A stretch of DNA of 64,000 nucleotides from BPJU01 sp964425225 (GCA_964425225.1 CAYRMD010000005.1:35475-99474); one strand, 5' to 3'; counted from the first letter of the stretch, positions 25,719-34,999 are shown. The notes: generated from the letters alone by a model not told the origin. Made by a program: numbers and translations.

Positions 25719-27179
25719 CTATCTCGTTGCGGCCGGTTCCCGGCGTCGAGCAGTAGCGGTCCACGCGATATTTACTAGGAAGCAAACCAGGCCAGCCGCC
25801 ATTGCCAGCCCGGCGAAAAGCCGTACCAACCAAAACGGCTGTGATCCGGAGATCGATACGTCCCAGGGAAATAAAGCTGCCCACCAGTAGCCCTGGAATA
25901 CGCCTGCCAAAATCAAGTCCGAACTCATCACCAGGACGCCGCCGGCCGACAGCCAGAAATGCCACTCGCACAACGATTCACTTGCCCAGGTACGCCCCAA
26001 TAACCGCGGGAATAGATAGGTCATGATCCCGAAGAGCCACATGCTGAACACGCCGAACATCACCAAATGTGCATGACCCACGACCCAATCGGTAAAATGG
26101 ATGAGTTTTTGAAAAGTGAGAGTTACCTGAAGTGCGCATTGGAGACATGTTAGAAAATAAAATACCATTCCTGTGTAAAACCATCTTATGGGTAAATTCT
26201 TCCAAAATGCTTCGCTCTTGCCGGCGATGGTACCAAAGAAATTGATAATGACCGTGGTTACTACCATTTCCACGGCAATGGTGGAAATTACAGATCCGTA
26301 TTGTAAGAACATCGGAATGGGCGTGTATAGAAAATGATGAATACCACTAAGCGGATAAAAGAAAGCGAGTCCCCAAAAACCTACCAGCGATAGTCCGTGG
26401 CTCCAGATCGGTTTTTTCAGCAAGATAGGAACAAAATAATACATAAGTCCCCAGCCCAGGGGTGTGACAAACAGTCCAACGAGGTCGTGAATGAAAAGTC
26501 CGGCGATGGCTCCGCCGCTTGTTCCCGGAACAACGTACTCGGGAAGAAAATTCCCCATCGCATACGTCAAGAACGTCCATACAAAGGCTGCCATAAAATA
26601 CCAGAGACTGACGTACATCGGGCCTGAGGTGCGGACGATGGGTACCAGAAAATTCACGGCCACGAGCGCCAGTCCCAATAAAGCTAGTGGGTCGATCCAA
26701 AAGGGCGTCTCGCCCCATTCCAAGCCTTGGGCACCGAGACTGGCCGAGATGCGCCAGCGCTCGGACAACTGACTTATCCAGGAAGCTGTCTGGAAAGACG
26801 GCGCAACGACTAGGGCTACTGCGGTAAGTACAACTATGATTTGCCATGCGACGAAGATGAACCACGACAAGCCTCGACTTAGTACGGGACGCAGTGCTAA
26901 GCGCGGGATTGCCCAGTGAAGACTGCCCAGGAACGCGTTCGCCAAGAAGCCGTAGGCCACAGCATTGGTATGGACCATCCGCCAGCGGCCCGGCGATAAC
27001 CATTCTACGCCTTGAAGTATGTTCCAATGGACTAACTGTAGGGCCACAAGGAGGCCGCCGAACATCGATATCACCAGATACGTCAACGCAGCCAGGTAGT
27101 AACTTATCACTAAGGGTCTGTCCACCAAATGCTCAGGATCCAAGGCACCGATCGAAGACACCGGCTGTTGTTCGCGCAT
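25719..27179 (-). CDS. ccoN: cbb3-type cytochrome c oxidase subunit I
   Basis: A 486-residue protein with about 12 membrane helices from the ATG at 27179; a longer frame to 27416 would overlap the upstream gene and lacks a signal. RWRMVHTNAVAYGFLANAFL contains the low-spin heme His in family context, and WVVGHAHLVMFGVFSMW near the C-terminal third carries the His pair for the heme-b3 region. The subunit houses heme b, heme b3 and CuB, reducing oxygen at high affinity. DNA from about 26100 to 26340 drops to near 39% GC, well below its neighbours. Confidence 0.94.
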   Translation of the reverse strand: MREQQPVSSIGALDPEHLVDRPLVISYYLAALTYLVISMFGGLLVALQLVHWNILQGVEWLSPGRWRMVHTNAVAYGFLANAFLGSLHWAIPRLALRPVLSRGLSWFIFVAWQIIVVLTAVALVVAPSFQTASWISQLSERWRISASLGAQGLEWGETPFWIDPLALLGLALVAVNFLVPIVRTSGPMYVSLWYFMAAFVWTFLTYAMGNFLPEYVVPGTSGGAIAGLFIHDLVGLFVTPLGWGLMYYFVPILLKKPIWSHGLSLVGFWGLAFFYPLSGIHHFLYTPIPMFLQYGSVISTIAVEMVVTTVIINFFGTIAGKSEAFWKNLPIRWFYTGMVFYFLTCLQCALQVTLTFQKLIHFTDWVVGHAHLVMFGVFSMWLFGIMTYLFPRLLGRTWASESLCEWHFWLSAGGVLVMSSDLILAGVFQGYWWAALFPWDVSISGSQPFWLVRLFAGLAMAAGLVCFLVNIAWTATARRREPAATR

Positions 27180-27223
27180 CGGCTTTTGTCTCCCGTTGTA
27201 GTTCGAGCCAACGATTGGGGGCT

Positions 27224-27877
27224 TCAGGAGGCCTGCCGCACTCTGGGTGGCAAATAGGGTTGATAGAGCCCCAGGGGGTAGGCCAACGCCATGGTCCAAG
27301 CAAACACCAGGTGAGTAAGTGCCCCTACCCACCACGGTATCAATCGCACAATCCAGTTGCCGCCGAAGAGCACCGGTTGTAGCCACGAAAGAATTCCGTA
27401 GAAATTCACGATCCATAAAAGTAGACCCAACAGAGAGGCTGCCAATAACCGACGTGTGAACGAAAAGTCTCGATACCGGTAGCCCAACCAGGTGAGTGCC
27501 AAATGAAGAATAATTCCGAAAAGCATGCCGGTCGCCAAGTATAGGCAGCAGCCAATCGCCAGCGCTAGCCCGCCTTCGATTTGAAGCGCGCGTTCACCCA
27601 GGGGAAATGTGAGATAAATCTGGATGAGCCGAAGTGCATGTTGGCCCACCAAGAGCGAGCCGACAATGTTGCATAATAGGCTGGCGGCAGCCCCAAACAA
27701 TCCTAACATTGCTCCTGTGGTTGCATAATAGGCCCCATAATACCCGTGGGCTTGCCAGGGCGGCTGGGTGGACTGTAGTTGGCTTTCCAGTTCGTTGATG
27801 CGTTGCCGTAACTGCGCAAGTTCTTCCTGTAGCCGCTGCCGTTGCTCATCGGATGGTTCGCTGGTTACGCTTTGCAT
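27224..27877 (-). CDS. Membrane protein of the cbb3 oxidase operon with N-terminal coiled coil
   Basis: A 217-residue protein. Residues 10-38 form a Gln/Leu/Glu-rich coiled coil (QRQRLQEELAQLRQRINELE). Five or six hydrophobic segments follow, including GAMLGLFGAAASLLCNIVGS and LLAASLLGLLLWIVNFYGIL. I do not know a named family. GGGAGG lies 11 bases before the ATG. It is 45 nt upstream of ccoN and 7 nt downstream of the cytochrome c gene, so it belongs to the operon. It could be a structural or assembly partner of the oxidase. Confidence 0.83.
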   Translation of the reverse strand: MQSVTSEPSDEQRQRLQEELAQLRQRINELESQLQSTQPPWQAHGYYGAYYATTGAMLGLFGAAASLLCNIVGSLLVGQHALRLIQIYLTFPLGERALQIEGGLALAIGCCLYLATGMLFGIILHLALTWLGYRYRDFSFTRRLLAASLLGLLLWIVNFYGILSWLQPVLFGGNWIVRLIPWWVGALTHLVFAWTMALAYPLGLYQPYLPPRVRQAS

Positions 27878-27884
27878 GCGAGAG

Positions 27885-28994
27885 TTAACCTCCCGAAGGA
27901 TCAGGTAAAGTCGTGCTGGAATCGAAACGTCGACCTTCTGTTAAACTCAGAATAAAGTGCACCAGGTGCCAAATCGTGTCGGGCTGTTCCGTGAACTTTT
28001 CCGCGAATGCCGGCATGGGTGTTCCATTGATTCCCGAATAGATCCGGCGGTAGACATCAACGGGTCGGCGGCCGCCATGCAACATGCCGGCTGTCAGATC
28101 AGCAGCCGGAGCGATCTGACCCCAGGCGTCGAAATTGAGCGGTTCACGTTGCGTTTCCGGTAGCGCCTGTTGCTGTTGGACGAAGCGCGGATCGAGCCAT
28201 GCTGTTTGGCCACGCCCATCTTGTCCATGACACTTGAAACACTCGTGTTCCAAGAACGCCTGGCGCCCCAGGGCGATCGACCCTTCGGTATAGGCCGGCC
28301 GTGGTGTTACAGGAAGCACGACGTGTCCAGCGGCTTGGTCCCAAGCCTGGCGCAACAAGTCGGCTTGTTCCCACACTACTTCCGGTTCGATGGATTGCCC
28401 TTCTTCGTATTCCGTGGCAACACGAGCTAAAAGTGTCTCCAGCTCGCCGCGGAAACTGAGGAGCATCACGTAGTCGACCAGAGGTTCCAGATCTTCCCGC
28501 GGCAGGAATTTATAATCAGGCATCGCAGTTCCTTTTGCGCCATAGCGAATCACGCGAATCAGGTCTTGCCGGCGCGGTTTATACCCGTAGGGTGTCGACG
28601 TGAATTTAAAAACCCCGCGGCGGTAGTCGCGCGGTTTGGGTAAGAGATACGCCGCGGCCGGTCCAGCGCCATCGCCGCCCAAGCCGTGGCATCCGGCACA
28701 GTAACGCCGGTAGACTTTCATGCCACGAGCAAGCTGCTCGATCGGTACGCGATCCTGCCAGCCGAGCTGGTCGGCCTGATCAGGATCAGGTACTTGAAAG
28801 CGAGGGGAATTCAAGGAACCGAAACGGTCTAGCAAGACCTGAACAACTTGCTCGCGCAATGAGGCCGGGACTTGTGCTAATTCATTGCTCATGGGAAAGC
28901 TGCTCGCTGGGTCCACCGCCGGACGGCACCCGACCCAAAATGCGCTCCAAAGGCCCAGAAGCAAACTCGTCCACCCACGCATCCGGTGGCTCAT
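27885..28994 (-). CDS. Diheme cytochrome c lipoprotein (CcoP-like role)
   Basis: A 369-residue protein. Residues 1-23 are a lipoprotein signal ending in FWVGC. Two heme-c sites are visible: CAGCHGLGGDG near residue 103, with Met ligand candidate in GTAMPDYKFLP, and CFKCHGQDGRG near residue 254, with NGTPMPAFAEKF as Met candidate. This matches the two-cytochrome head of CcoP but without its transmembrane helices; a lipid anchor replaces them. It is the first gene of the oxidase operon (GGGGAG ten bases before the ATG) and probably delivers electrons to CcoO/CcoN. No separate ccoP is present in the window. Confidence 0.9.
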   Translation of the reverse strand: MSHRMRGWTSLLLGLWSAFWVGCRPAVDPASSFPMSNELAQVPASLREQVVQVLLDRFGSLNSPRFQVPDPDQADQLGWQDRVPIEQLARGMKVYRRYCAGCHGLGGDGAGPAAAYLLPKPRDYRRGVFKFTSTPYGYKPRRQDLIRVIRYGAKGTAMPDYKFLPREDLEPLVDYVMLLSFRGELETLLARVATEYEEGQSIEPEVVWEQADLLRQAWDQAAGHVVLPVTPRPAYTEGSIALGRQAFLEHECFKCHGQDGRGQTAWLDPRFVQQQQALPETQREPLNFDAWGQIAPAADLTAGMLHGGRRPVDVYRRIYSGINGTPMPAFAEKFTEQPDTIWHLVHFILSLTEGRRFDSSTTLPDPSGG

Positions 28995-29320
28995 TCAATC
29001 AACTCCCCAATGTGATCACTGCGGTACGAGTGGATCTACAGGGTCACTCGCGGTGCGGTGACGAATGTTAGAAGCAAGCGCACCGGCGAAATTTTCGCCA
29101 GGCAATTGATAGAAAATTGCCCGCATGGCAAAGCCGATGCCAGTGCCGCCGTCAAACCGCCCGTTGGGAATCTCGCGACGCAGTATGCGGTATTGCCGCA
29201 CAATTCCACACAGCCCGACGGTACAAACTCAATTGGGCAGAGAGTGCCCACCGTGCTCCGGCGCGCCGAATCGCGCAGGGCTGTGTCGGTTTGTCGCGCT
29301 TGATGAGCTCCAAAGGTGTG
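28995..29320. other. Upstream region of the cbb3 oxidase operon
   Basis: 326 bp between the sulfatase 3' end and the cytochrome c gene. It contains two adjacent palindromes, GGCGAAATTTTCGCC (29085-29099) and GGCAATT-gatagaa-AATTGCC (29101-29121), about 90-130 bp before the operon start. No consensus FNR site (TTGAT-N4-ATCAA) or clear promoter pair was found. Confidence 0.5.
29085..29121. promoter_or_regulatory. Tandem palindromes upstream of the oxidase operon
   Basis: A 15-bp palindrome (arms GGCGAAA/TTTCGCC) and a 21-bp inverted repeat (arms GGCAATT/AATTGCC) lie one base apart. They could be operators or RNA hairpins; the regulator is unknown. Confidence 0.4.
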
Positions 29321-30778
29321 CTACGGGGATTCTACTCGCCCGGCGGCTCGGACATTGCGCCCGACCATACCTCGCAACGAGTCCCCCAATTCCACCCGGA
29401 CCAATTCGGCTAGTTGTTCCAAGCGCTGGACGACCTCTGGGTGTTGGGAGGCAACATTGCTCGTCTCGCCAATGTCGTGCCCCAGATGATACAGCTCCAA
29501 CCCACAGCGGCGCTCGACATACTTGCTAGGCTTTCCGTTCTGCCCGGGGGGGCCTGCTAGTGTGCGATAACTGTGGGGAAAGTGCAGCTTCCAAGGCCCA
29601 CTGCGAACGGCGTGCAACTCGCGATTCCAATAGAAGTAATAGGCTTCATGGGGTGAGCGGGCTTCGGGCTGGCCTCTTATTAAAGGCCAAATATCTTTTC
29701 CGTCGATGGTTTTGCTCGGCAAGCGAGCTCCGGCTAGCTTGGCCACGGTTGGGAGCAGATCGATGGTGGCTGCTGGTTCGTCGCACACCAGACCAGGGGC
29801 AATCCGGCCTAGCCACTGCATAAGGCATGGCACACGGACCCCCCCTTCCCACGTGGTACCTTTTCCTTCGCGCAAAGGGCCCGCCGAACCAGCGTGGTTT
29901 CCATAAGAAAGCCACGGTCCGTTGTCGCTCGTAAAGATCACCAACGTGTGCTGTTCGAGTTCCAGCTCCTGGAGTGTGGCAAGGATCTGGCCGACTGACC
30001 AGTCAATCTCTTCGATCACGTCGCCGTATAAACCGCGCTGGGAACGCGCGCGAAACTTCTCCGAAACAAAGAGCGGCACATGAGGCATTGCGTGAGCTAC
30101 CATGAGAAAAAAGGGTCTGTCGCGATTTTGCCGAATAAACTCGATCGCTCTCTCCGTGTACCAAGTCGTCAATTGGGATTGATCCGGATTGTGCGCCACG
30201 AGGCGGTCGTTCTCCATCAGTGGCAACGGCGGGTAAAAATTGGGAGTTTCCGGGTGGAACGGCCACATGTCGTTCGAGTACGGGAGGCCAAAATACCGGT
30301 CAAAGCCGTGTCGGGTGGGCAAGAACGGCGGAAGGTGGCCCAAATGCCACTTGCCCACAAGAGCGGTAGCATAACCCCTTTCCTGGAGAAGTTCCGGCAA
30401 GAGCTCCTCATCCGGGTGCACACCGTGTTTGGCTTGATGATTCGGAGCTCCCAGCAACCCGATGCGATTCGGGTAACAACCGCTCAGCAATGCGGCGCGC
30501 GACGCGCCACAAACCGGCTGGGCTACATAAAAGCTGGTGAAGCGTATGCCGTTGCGAGCCATTCGGTCCAAATGCGGGGTGCGCAAGCCCTCGGCCCCAT
30601 AACAACCGACGTCGGCATAGCCTTGATCGTCGGTAATAATGACGACGAAGTTCGGCAGTCGGTCCCCTCCAAGGAGACTGGTTCGGATGAAGGCTTCAAG
30701 AAGCAGGACGGCGTAGGTAGAAAGCGCACGCCACAGTTGAAAATTGCCGGTACGCACCAAGCGACAGATCCACCGCAT
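29321..30778 (-). CDS. Sulfatase (formylglycine-dependent), exported
   Basis: A 485-residue protein from the ATG at 30778, fixed by AGGAG seven bases upstream; a longer frame to 30874 lacks such a site. A hydrophobic stretch at about residues 15-35 may be a signal. The metal-binding DDQGYADVGCYG is near residue 52. CGASR in VCGASRAALLSG is the CxAxR signature whose Cys is converted to formylglycine. GKWHLG and the later FTSDNGPW metal site are also intact. The family hydrolyses sulfate esters; planctomycetes use many on algal polysaccharides. It reads divergently from the esterase gene, and the shared 230 bp should hold both promoters. Confidence 0.93.
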   Translation of the reverse strand: MRWICRLVRTGNFQLWRALSTYAVLLLEAFIRTSLLGGDRLPNFVVIITDDQGYADVGCYGAEGLRTPHLDRMARNGIRFTSFYVAQPVCGASRAALLSGCYPNRIGLLGAPNHQAKHGVHPDEELLPELLQERGYATALVGKWHLGHLPPFLPTRHGFDRYFGLPYSNDMWPFHPETPNFYPPLPLMENDRLVAHNPDQSQLTTWYTERAIEFIRQNRDRPFFLMVAHAMPHVPLFVSEKFRARSQRGLYGDVIEEIDWSVGQILATLQELELEQHTLVIFTSDNGPWLSYGNHAGSAGPLREGKGTTWEGGVRVPCLMQWLGRIAPGLVCDEPAATIDLLPTVAKLAGARLPSKTIDGKDIWPLIRGQPEARSPHEAYYFYWNRELHAVRSGPWKLHFPHSYRTLAGPPGQNGKPSKYVERRCGLELYHLGHDIGETSNVASQHPEVVQRLEQLAELVRVELGDSLRGMVGRNVRAAGRVESP

Positions 30779-31006
30779 GCGATTCTCCTGGTGTTGGGAC
30801 GTTGACGTGCTGAACGCCGCGTGCATCGGTCGACAGCCAATTAACCTTTCGGCTCCGTGTGTGTCCAGCGTCATGACCGGGCGGTAACGACGGATGCGTC
30901 AACGGACTCCTCGTCCAAACGATGTACTGTACAATCTAGGCAATGCCCGGTTGGTTCACAACGCACAATGTTGGCTTCAAACGATGTTGGCTTCAGGAGC
31001 AGCGTC

Positions 31007-31912
31007 ATGATTCGCCTTTCAGGATTGCTGGGATTCGTCCTTGTCACAATACCGCTTTCACTCGTAGCGCAGCAGCAGTTTCCGGACGGCACACCGGTGC
31101 CCGACTCCATTCAAATCCGACTGAACGTCAAATATGGTCAGGCTGCGGACGAGGCGCTGTTGATGGATCTGGCGTGGCCAAAAGTCTCCGCCGAGCGGTT
31201 GCCGGGGGTGGTGATGATTCACGGTGGCGCCTGGCGGGCCGGTCAGCGCCAAGCGCATCTGAAAGACGTTGGGCGCTTGGCCGAGCGAGGTTATGTAGCG
31301 GCGACGGTCTCGTATCGATTCTGTCCTAGGTATGTGTTTCCAGCGCAAGTCGAAGACGTTAAGTGTGCGGTGCGCTATTTGAGGGCTCACGCGGAAACGT
31401 ACAACTTGGATCCGAACCGAATCGGCGCGGTGGGGTTTTCCGCTGGCGCTCATCTGGCCATGCTGCTGGGGTCGATGGACCGCGAGGATGGATTGGAGGG
31501 CGAGGGAGGTTGGGCCGACCAATCGAGTAAGGTTCAGGTGGTAGTGGCCTTCGCTGGTCCAACGGAATTAGATGCTCCGGACATTCCGGAGGTGAGCCGC
31601 CCCTTGGTACGCGATTTTCTCGGCGGCTCACCAGACGAAAAGCGCGATGCGTATCGTCGCGCTTCGCCTGTTAGCTACGTTTCCAGAGGAGATGCACCGA
31701 TGCTCCTTTTTCAGGGTACGAGCGATCCCCTCGTCCCCTACACGCAGGCGATACGGATGTTGGAACGCATGCGAGAAGCGGGCATCGAAGGGCGCATCGA
31801 CTTCTTGGTGGGAGCCGGACACGGGTGGGGCAACCCAGAACGCGATCGAACGTATGCGGCGATGTTCGAGTTCCTTGATAGGTATTTAAAAGGAGAGACT
31901 GGATCACAATAG
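31007..31912 (+). CDS. Exported alpha/beta-hydrolase, acetyl-esterase type
   Basis: A 301-residue protein from the ATG at 31007, with AGGAG eight bases upstream. Residues 1-22 form a signal peptide (MIRLSGLLGFVLVTIPLSLV). HGGAW is the oxyanion-hole motif of the hormone-sensitive-lipase/BD-FAE group, GFSAGAH carries the nucleophile Ser, and GTSDPLVPY and GAGHGWG supply the Asp and His. Such enzymes remove acetyl or feruloyl groups from polysaccharides or act on small esters. Next to a divergent sulfatase, a role in decorated glycan breakdown is plausible (inference). Confidence 0.9.
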   Translation: MIRLSGLLGFVLVTIPLSLVAQQQFPDGTPVPDSIQIRLNVKYGQAADEALLMDLAWPKVSAERLPGVVMIHGGAWRAGQRQAHLKDVGRLAERGYVAATVSYRFCPRYVFPAQVEDVKCAVRYLRAHAETYNLDPNRIGAVGFSAGAHLAMLLGSMDREDGLEGEGGWADQSSKVQVVVAFAGPTELDAPDIPEVSRPLVRDFLGGSPDEKRDAYRRASPVSYVSRGDAPMLLFQGTSDPLVPYTQAIRMLERMREAGIEGRIDFLVGAGHGWGNPERDRTYAAMFEFLDRYLKGETGSQ

Positions 31913-32034
31913 GATGCACCTTACTGGGCACGTTTTTCCGGTACGACTTGCGCCGATCGATCTGTGCTGGGCTTTCGAATGGCTCGCCAGGCACGTGGCC
32001 TTGACCGGAGTTGGCTTAAGTCTGGCCAGATCAT

Positions 32035-32847
32035 CTAGCCGAAGCGACCCGTGATGTAATCTTCGGTTTGTTTGTGCCGCGGGCGAGTAAAAATCTCGCG
32101 AGTCGGCCCGAATTCCACAAGAGTTCCATCATATAGAAAAGCCGTGTAATCGGAGACTCGCGCTGCTTGCTGCATGTTGTGGGTAACCATGATAATGGTA
32201 TAGTCACGAGATAGTTCGGCAATGAGGTCTTCGATGGCGATTGTCGAGCGAGGGTCAAGCGCCGAACACGGCTCATCCATCAACAGCACCTCGGGCTCGA
32301 TGGCGATGGCGCGGGCAATGCACAACCGTTGCTGCTGCCCTCCACTTAATCCAAGTGCGGGCGCATGCAAGCGATTTTTGACTTCTTCCCAGAGCGCTGC
32401 TTTGCGCAACGCCCATTCGACCAATTCGTCCAATTCGCGGCGCGACATCTGATAGTGTAATCGCGGCCCAAAGGCCACATTATCGTAAATGGATTTGGGA
32501 AACGGGTTCGGCTTTTGAAAAACCATACCGACGCGCCGGCGGAGGACAACGGCGTCCACGTCGGGAGCCAACACGTTGCTATCGTATAGCCACACTTCTC
32601 CTTCGGCGCGCGCTTTAGGCACTAAATCGTTCATGCGGTTGATCCACCGCAATACCGTGCTTTTGCCGCAGCCGCTGGGCCCAATGAACGCAGTCACCTG
32701 TTTTTCCGGGATTCGTAATGACACTTCTCGCACCGCACACAGGTCACCATACCAAGCACTGAACTGCTTAAAAACCAATGCCGGTTTCGACTCGACGTCA
32801 CTCGAACTTCGACCGCCGGTCTGTCGGTCGGGCGCGGCTGCCGTCAT
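32035..32847 (-). CDS. pstB: Phosphate ABC transporter ATP-binding protein
   Basis: A 270-residue ATPase with Walker A GPSGCGKST, signature LSGGQQQRLCIARA, Walker B VLLMDEPCSALDP and the switch His in IIMVTHNMQQAARVSDYTAF; the MTHNMQQA region is typical of PstB. AAGGAGATT precedes the ATG at 32847, which overlaps the pstA stop (ATGA). It powers high-affinity phosphate uptake through PstC and PstA and is last in pstSCAB. No phoU gene follows in the window. Confidence 0.96.
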   Translation of the reverse strand: MTAAAPDRQTGGRSSSDVESKPALVFKQFSAWYGDLCAVREVSLRIPEKQVTAFIGPSGCGKSTVLRWINRMNDLVPKARAEGEVWLYDSNVLAPDVDAVVLRRRVGMVFQKPNPFPKSIYDNVAFGPRLHYQMSRRELDELVEWALRKAALWEEVKNRLHAPALGLSGGQQQRLCIARAIAIEPEVLLMDEPCSALDPRSTIAIEDLIAELSRDYTIIMVTHNMQQAARVSDYTAFLYDGTLVEFGPTREIFTRPRHKQTEDYITGRFG

Positions 32848-34037
32848 GGCAATCTCCTTTGGGTGCGATATCGCAACACCACGGCAACAGCATTGAAGAC
32901 TAGCAAAATAGCTAGTAGCACGAGGATACCGGCTGCCGCTAACTGATGGAACTCAGCCTGGGGACGCTGCGCCCAGTTATAGATTTGAAGGGGCAGAACC
33001 GAAAACTCGTCCATTAAGTGTTGCGGCGGTTGGGAGATGTACACAATCCCAGCAATAATCAGAATAGGTGCTGCCTCGCCAATAGCTCGGCTCAGCGCCA
33101 GTATCGAACCGGTCAAGATTCCGGGCACGGCCACCGGCAAGGTGACTTGCCAGACTACTTGCCAGCGTGTGGCTCCCAAGGCAAAAGCAGCTTCGCGGAG
33201 CGACGACGGTACCGCTCGTAACGCTTCTTGTGTTGCAATCACGATTACTGGTAGGATTACCAGCATAAGCGTCAAGGCCCCAGAAATCACACCTCTTCCA
33301 AATGGTATGCGAACGTAGTACCAACGTTCCCGGCTAATGCGCCCACCCTCGGCATCGCTGCGTACCGTGTAGGCTAGCTGCTCCGGATTGCGGGGCAAGG
33401 GATCGCGTGGACCGATTACATGCAAGGTTACCTGCCGTCCGCTCGGGGTGAAAGCCGCCATGCCATCAACTAACCGTGCGGCTCCTGCTTGGCGTGAGGC
33501 TACCGGAACCCAAACGACTCGATCGCCTTCGGTTATAAATTGGTCAAAACATCGGACTCCAAATTCCCATGCGGGTTCACCCCGTTTGCCGCCGAACTGG
33601 AACATCTGGACGAAAAGAGTCAGGCCTAGAATTCCGTAGACCACCGAGGGTACACCCGCCAAGTTATGGATATTTAGTTGGATCAGAGCCCACAACTGAC
33701 GAGCCGGTGCCGACCGAGGGCGGTACTCTTCGAGGAATAGAGCTGAGGCAACACCAAGAGGAAGTACCAGGACCGCAGCCACCAGACACACCCATATGGT
33801 ACCGATCAATGCGGGATAAATGCCGGCGCGTTCTACGCTGGCCGTCGGTGCGGAACGCAGGAATTGCACGGAGAGCCGGGAACTACCCTGGTAAGCAATC
33901 GCGCTTAGTAAGACGACAAGTAGTGCCAGAGCGAAGAATGCACTTACTTGACAGAACAGTCGAAATACATGATCCAGCCGGCGGCGTGCTGCAAGCGACT
34001 TGGCTGGAAGCGTACGGCGTTTGCCAGGCGCATTCAT
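32844..34037 (-). CDS. pstA: Phosphate ABC transporter permease with extra periplasmic insert
   Basis: A 397-residue permease from the ATG at 34037 (GGGAGG upstream, ATGA overlap with pstC). Standard PstA blocks are present: FLEEYRPRSAPARQLWALIQ, NLAGVPSVVYGILGLTLFVQ, and the cytoplasmic EAA-type loop ALRAVPSSLREAAFALGATR. Between the third and fourth of these conserved regions lies about 100 residues of soluble sequence (FGGKRGEPAWEFGVRCFDQF to WYYVRIPFGRGVISG) absent from the usual protein of about 290 residues. It should face the periplasm and could affect contact with PstS. Confidence 0.94.
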   Translation of the reverse strand: MNAPGKRRTLPAKSLAARRRLDHVFRLFCQVSAFFALALLVVLLSAIAYQGSSRLSVQFLRSAPTASVERAGIYPALIGTIWVCLVAAVLVLPLGVASALFLEEYRPRSAPARQLWALIQLNIHNLAGVPSVVYGILGLTLFVQMFQFGGKRGEPAWEFGVRCFDQFITEGDRVVWVPVASRQAGAARLVDGMAAFTPSGRQVTLHVIGPRDPLPRNPEQLAYTVRSDAEGGRISRERWYYVRIPFGRGVISGALTLMLVILPVIVIATQEALRAVPSSLREAAFALGATRWQVVWQVTLPVAVPGILTGSILALSRAIGEAAPILIIAGIVYISQPPQHLMDEFSVLPLQIYNWAQRPQAEFHQLAAAGILVLLAILLVFNAVAVVLRYRTQRRLP

Positions 34038-34999
34038 TGATATACCTCCCGGTAGCGACGCCGCACCCAATTGCCTAAAACCGTCAACACTAGCGTGACG
34101 ACGAACAGCATTGCTGCCACGGCGTACATCGAGAGGTATTCCACACCAAAGTTGTTGACATCACCAAGTGCCATCTGCACCATGAAGCCGGTCATAGTTT
34201 GGATTTCTTGGCGAGGGTCAAGCGTCAATTGAGGCATGCTTCCGGCGGCCAGCGCTACGATCATCGTCTCACCAACGGCCCGTGCTATTGCCAATAAGGT
34301 GGCGGAAACAAGCCCGGACATGGCAGCCGGCACCACCACCTTGGTAGCCACGTCAAATCGCGTACCGCCTAAGCCGTAAGCCGCTTCTCGTAAGCTTTGC
34401 GGGATGGAACGCAGCGCATCTTCCGTCAGTGAGGTTACGGTCGGCAAGCATAGCACCCCAACGGCGATGCCGGCGCTTAAGGCGTTGTAAACCCCAAGCC
34501 CAGGTAGAAAAAGTTTCAAAAACGGTGTAATGGCCGTGAGGGCAAAAAAGCCGTATACCACTGTCGGGATACCGGCCAAGAGCTCGAGCGTCGGTTTAAG
34601 CACCCCTCGCAACTTTTCCGAAGCGTATTCGCTTAAGTAAACAGCCGTCACCAGACCTAAGGGTAGGGCGATGGCCATGGCTACGACCGTTACCATCAAG
34701 GTACCACACAGCAGCGGCCAAATGCCGAAGTAGCGTGTTCCACCGGCTAAGGGAGCCCAGCGTGTGCCGGTGAAAAACTGCCATACGGTCACCTGTTCGT
34801 CACGGAAAAATCGCCATGTCTCTTGTCCTAACACCACGACAATCGATACGGTGACAGCCACCGTTAAAAAGGCGGAGACGAACACCACTGTTTCAATCGA
34901 TCGTTCCGACCACTGCCACAACCGCGACGGTCGGTGACCGGACCGCCAACGCTTCATGGTCTGAGGAGCCGTTCTGTCCTGGTCGCTTGTGGCTGACAT
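34034..34999 (-). CDS. pstC: Phosphate ABC transporter permease
   Basis: A 321-residue permease with six expected helices. YLSEYASEKLRGVLKPTLEL, LAGIPTVVYGFFALTAITP and the EAA loop ALRSIPQSLREAAYGLGGTR identify PstC. AAGGAT precedes the ATG at 34999. Its TGA overlaps the pstA start. It forms the membrane pore with PstA. A hairpin separates it from pstS. Confidence 0.96.
   Translation of the reverse strand: MSATSDQDRTAPQTMKRWRSGHRPSRLWQWSERSIETVVFVSAFLTVAVTVSIVVVLGQETWRFFRDEQVTVWQFFTGTRWAPLAGGTRYFGIWPLLCGTLMVTVVAMAIALPLGLVTAVYLSEYASEKLRGVLKPTLELLAGIPTVVYGFFALTAITPFLKLFLPGLGVYNALSAGIAVGVLCLPTVTSLTEDALRSIPQSLREAAYGLGGTRFDVATKVVVPAAMSGLVSATLLAIARAVGETMIVALAAGSMPQLTLDPRQEIQTMTGFMVQMALGDVNNFGVEYLSMYAVAAMLFVVTLVLTVLGNWVRRRYREVYQ

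Noticed and set aside
28995..29060. TGTGATCACTG upstream of the oxidase operon as FNR/CRP site
   Set aside because: Only a short half-match; the required TTGAT/ATCAA or TGTGA/TCACA pair at proper spacing is absent.
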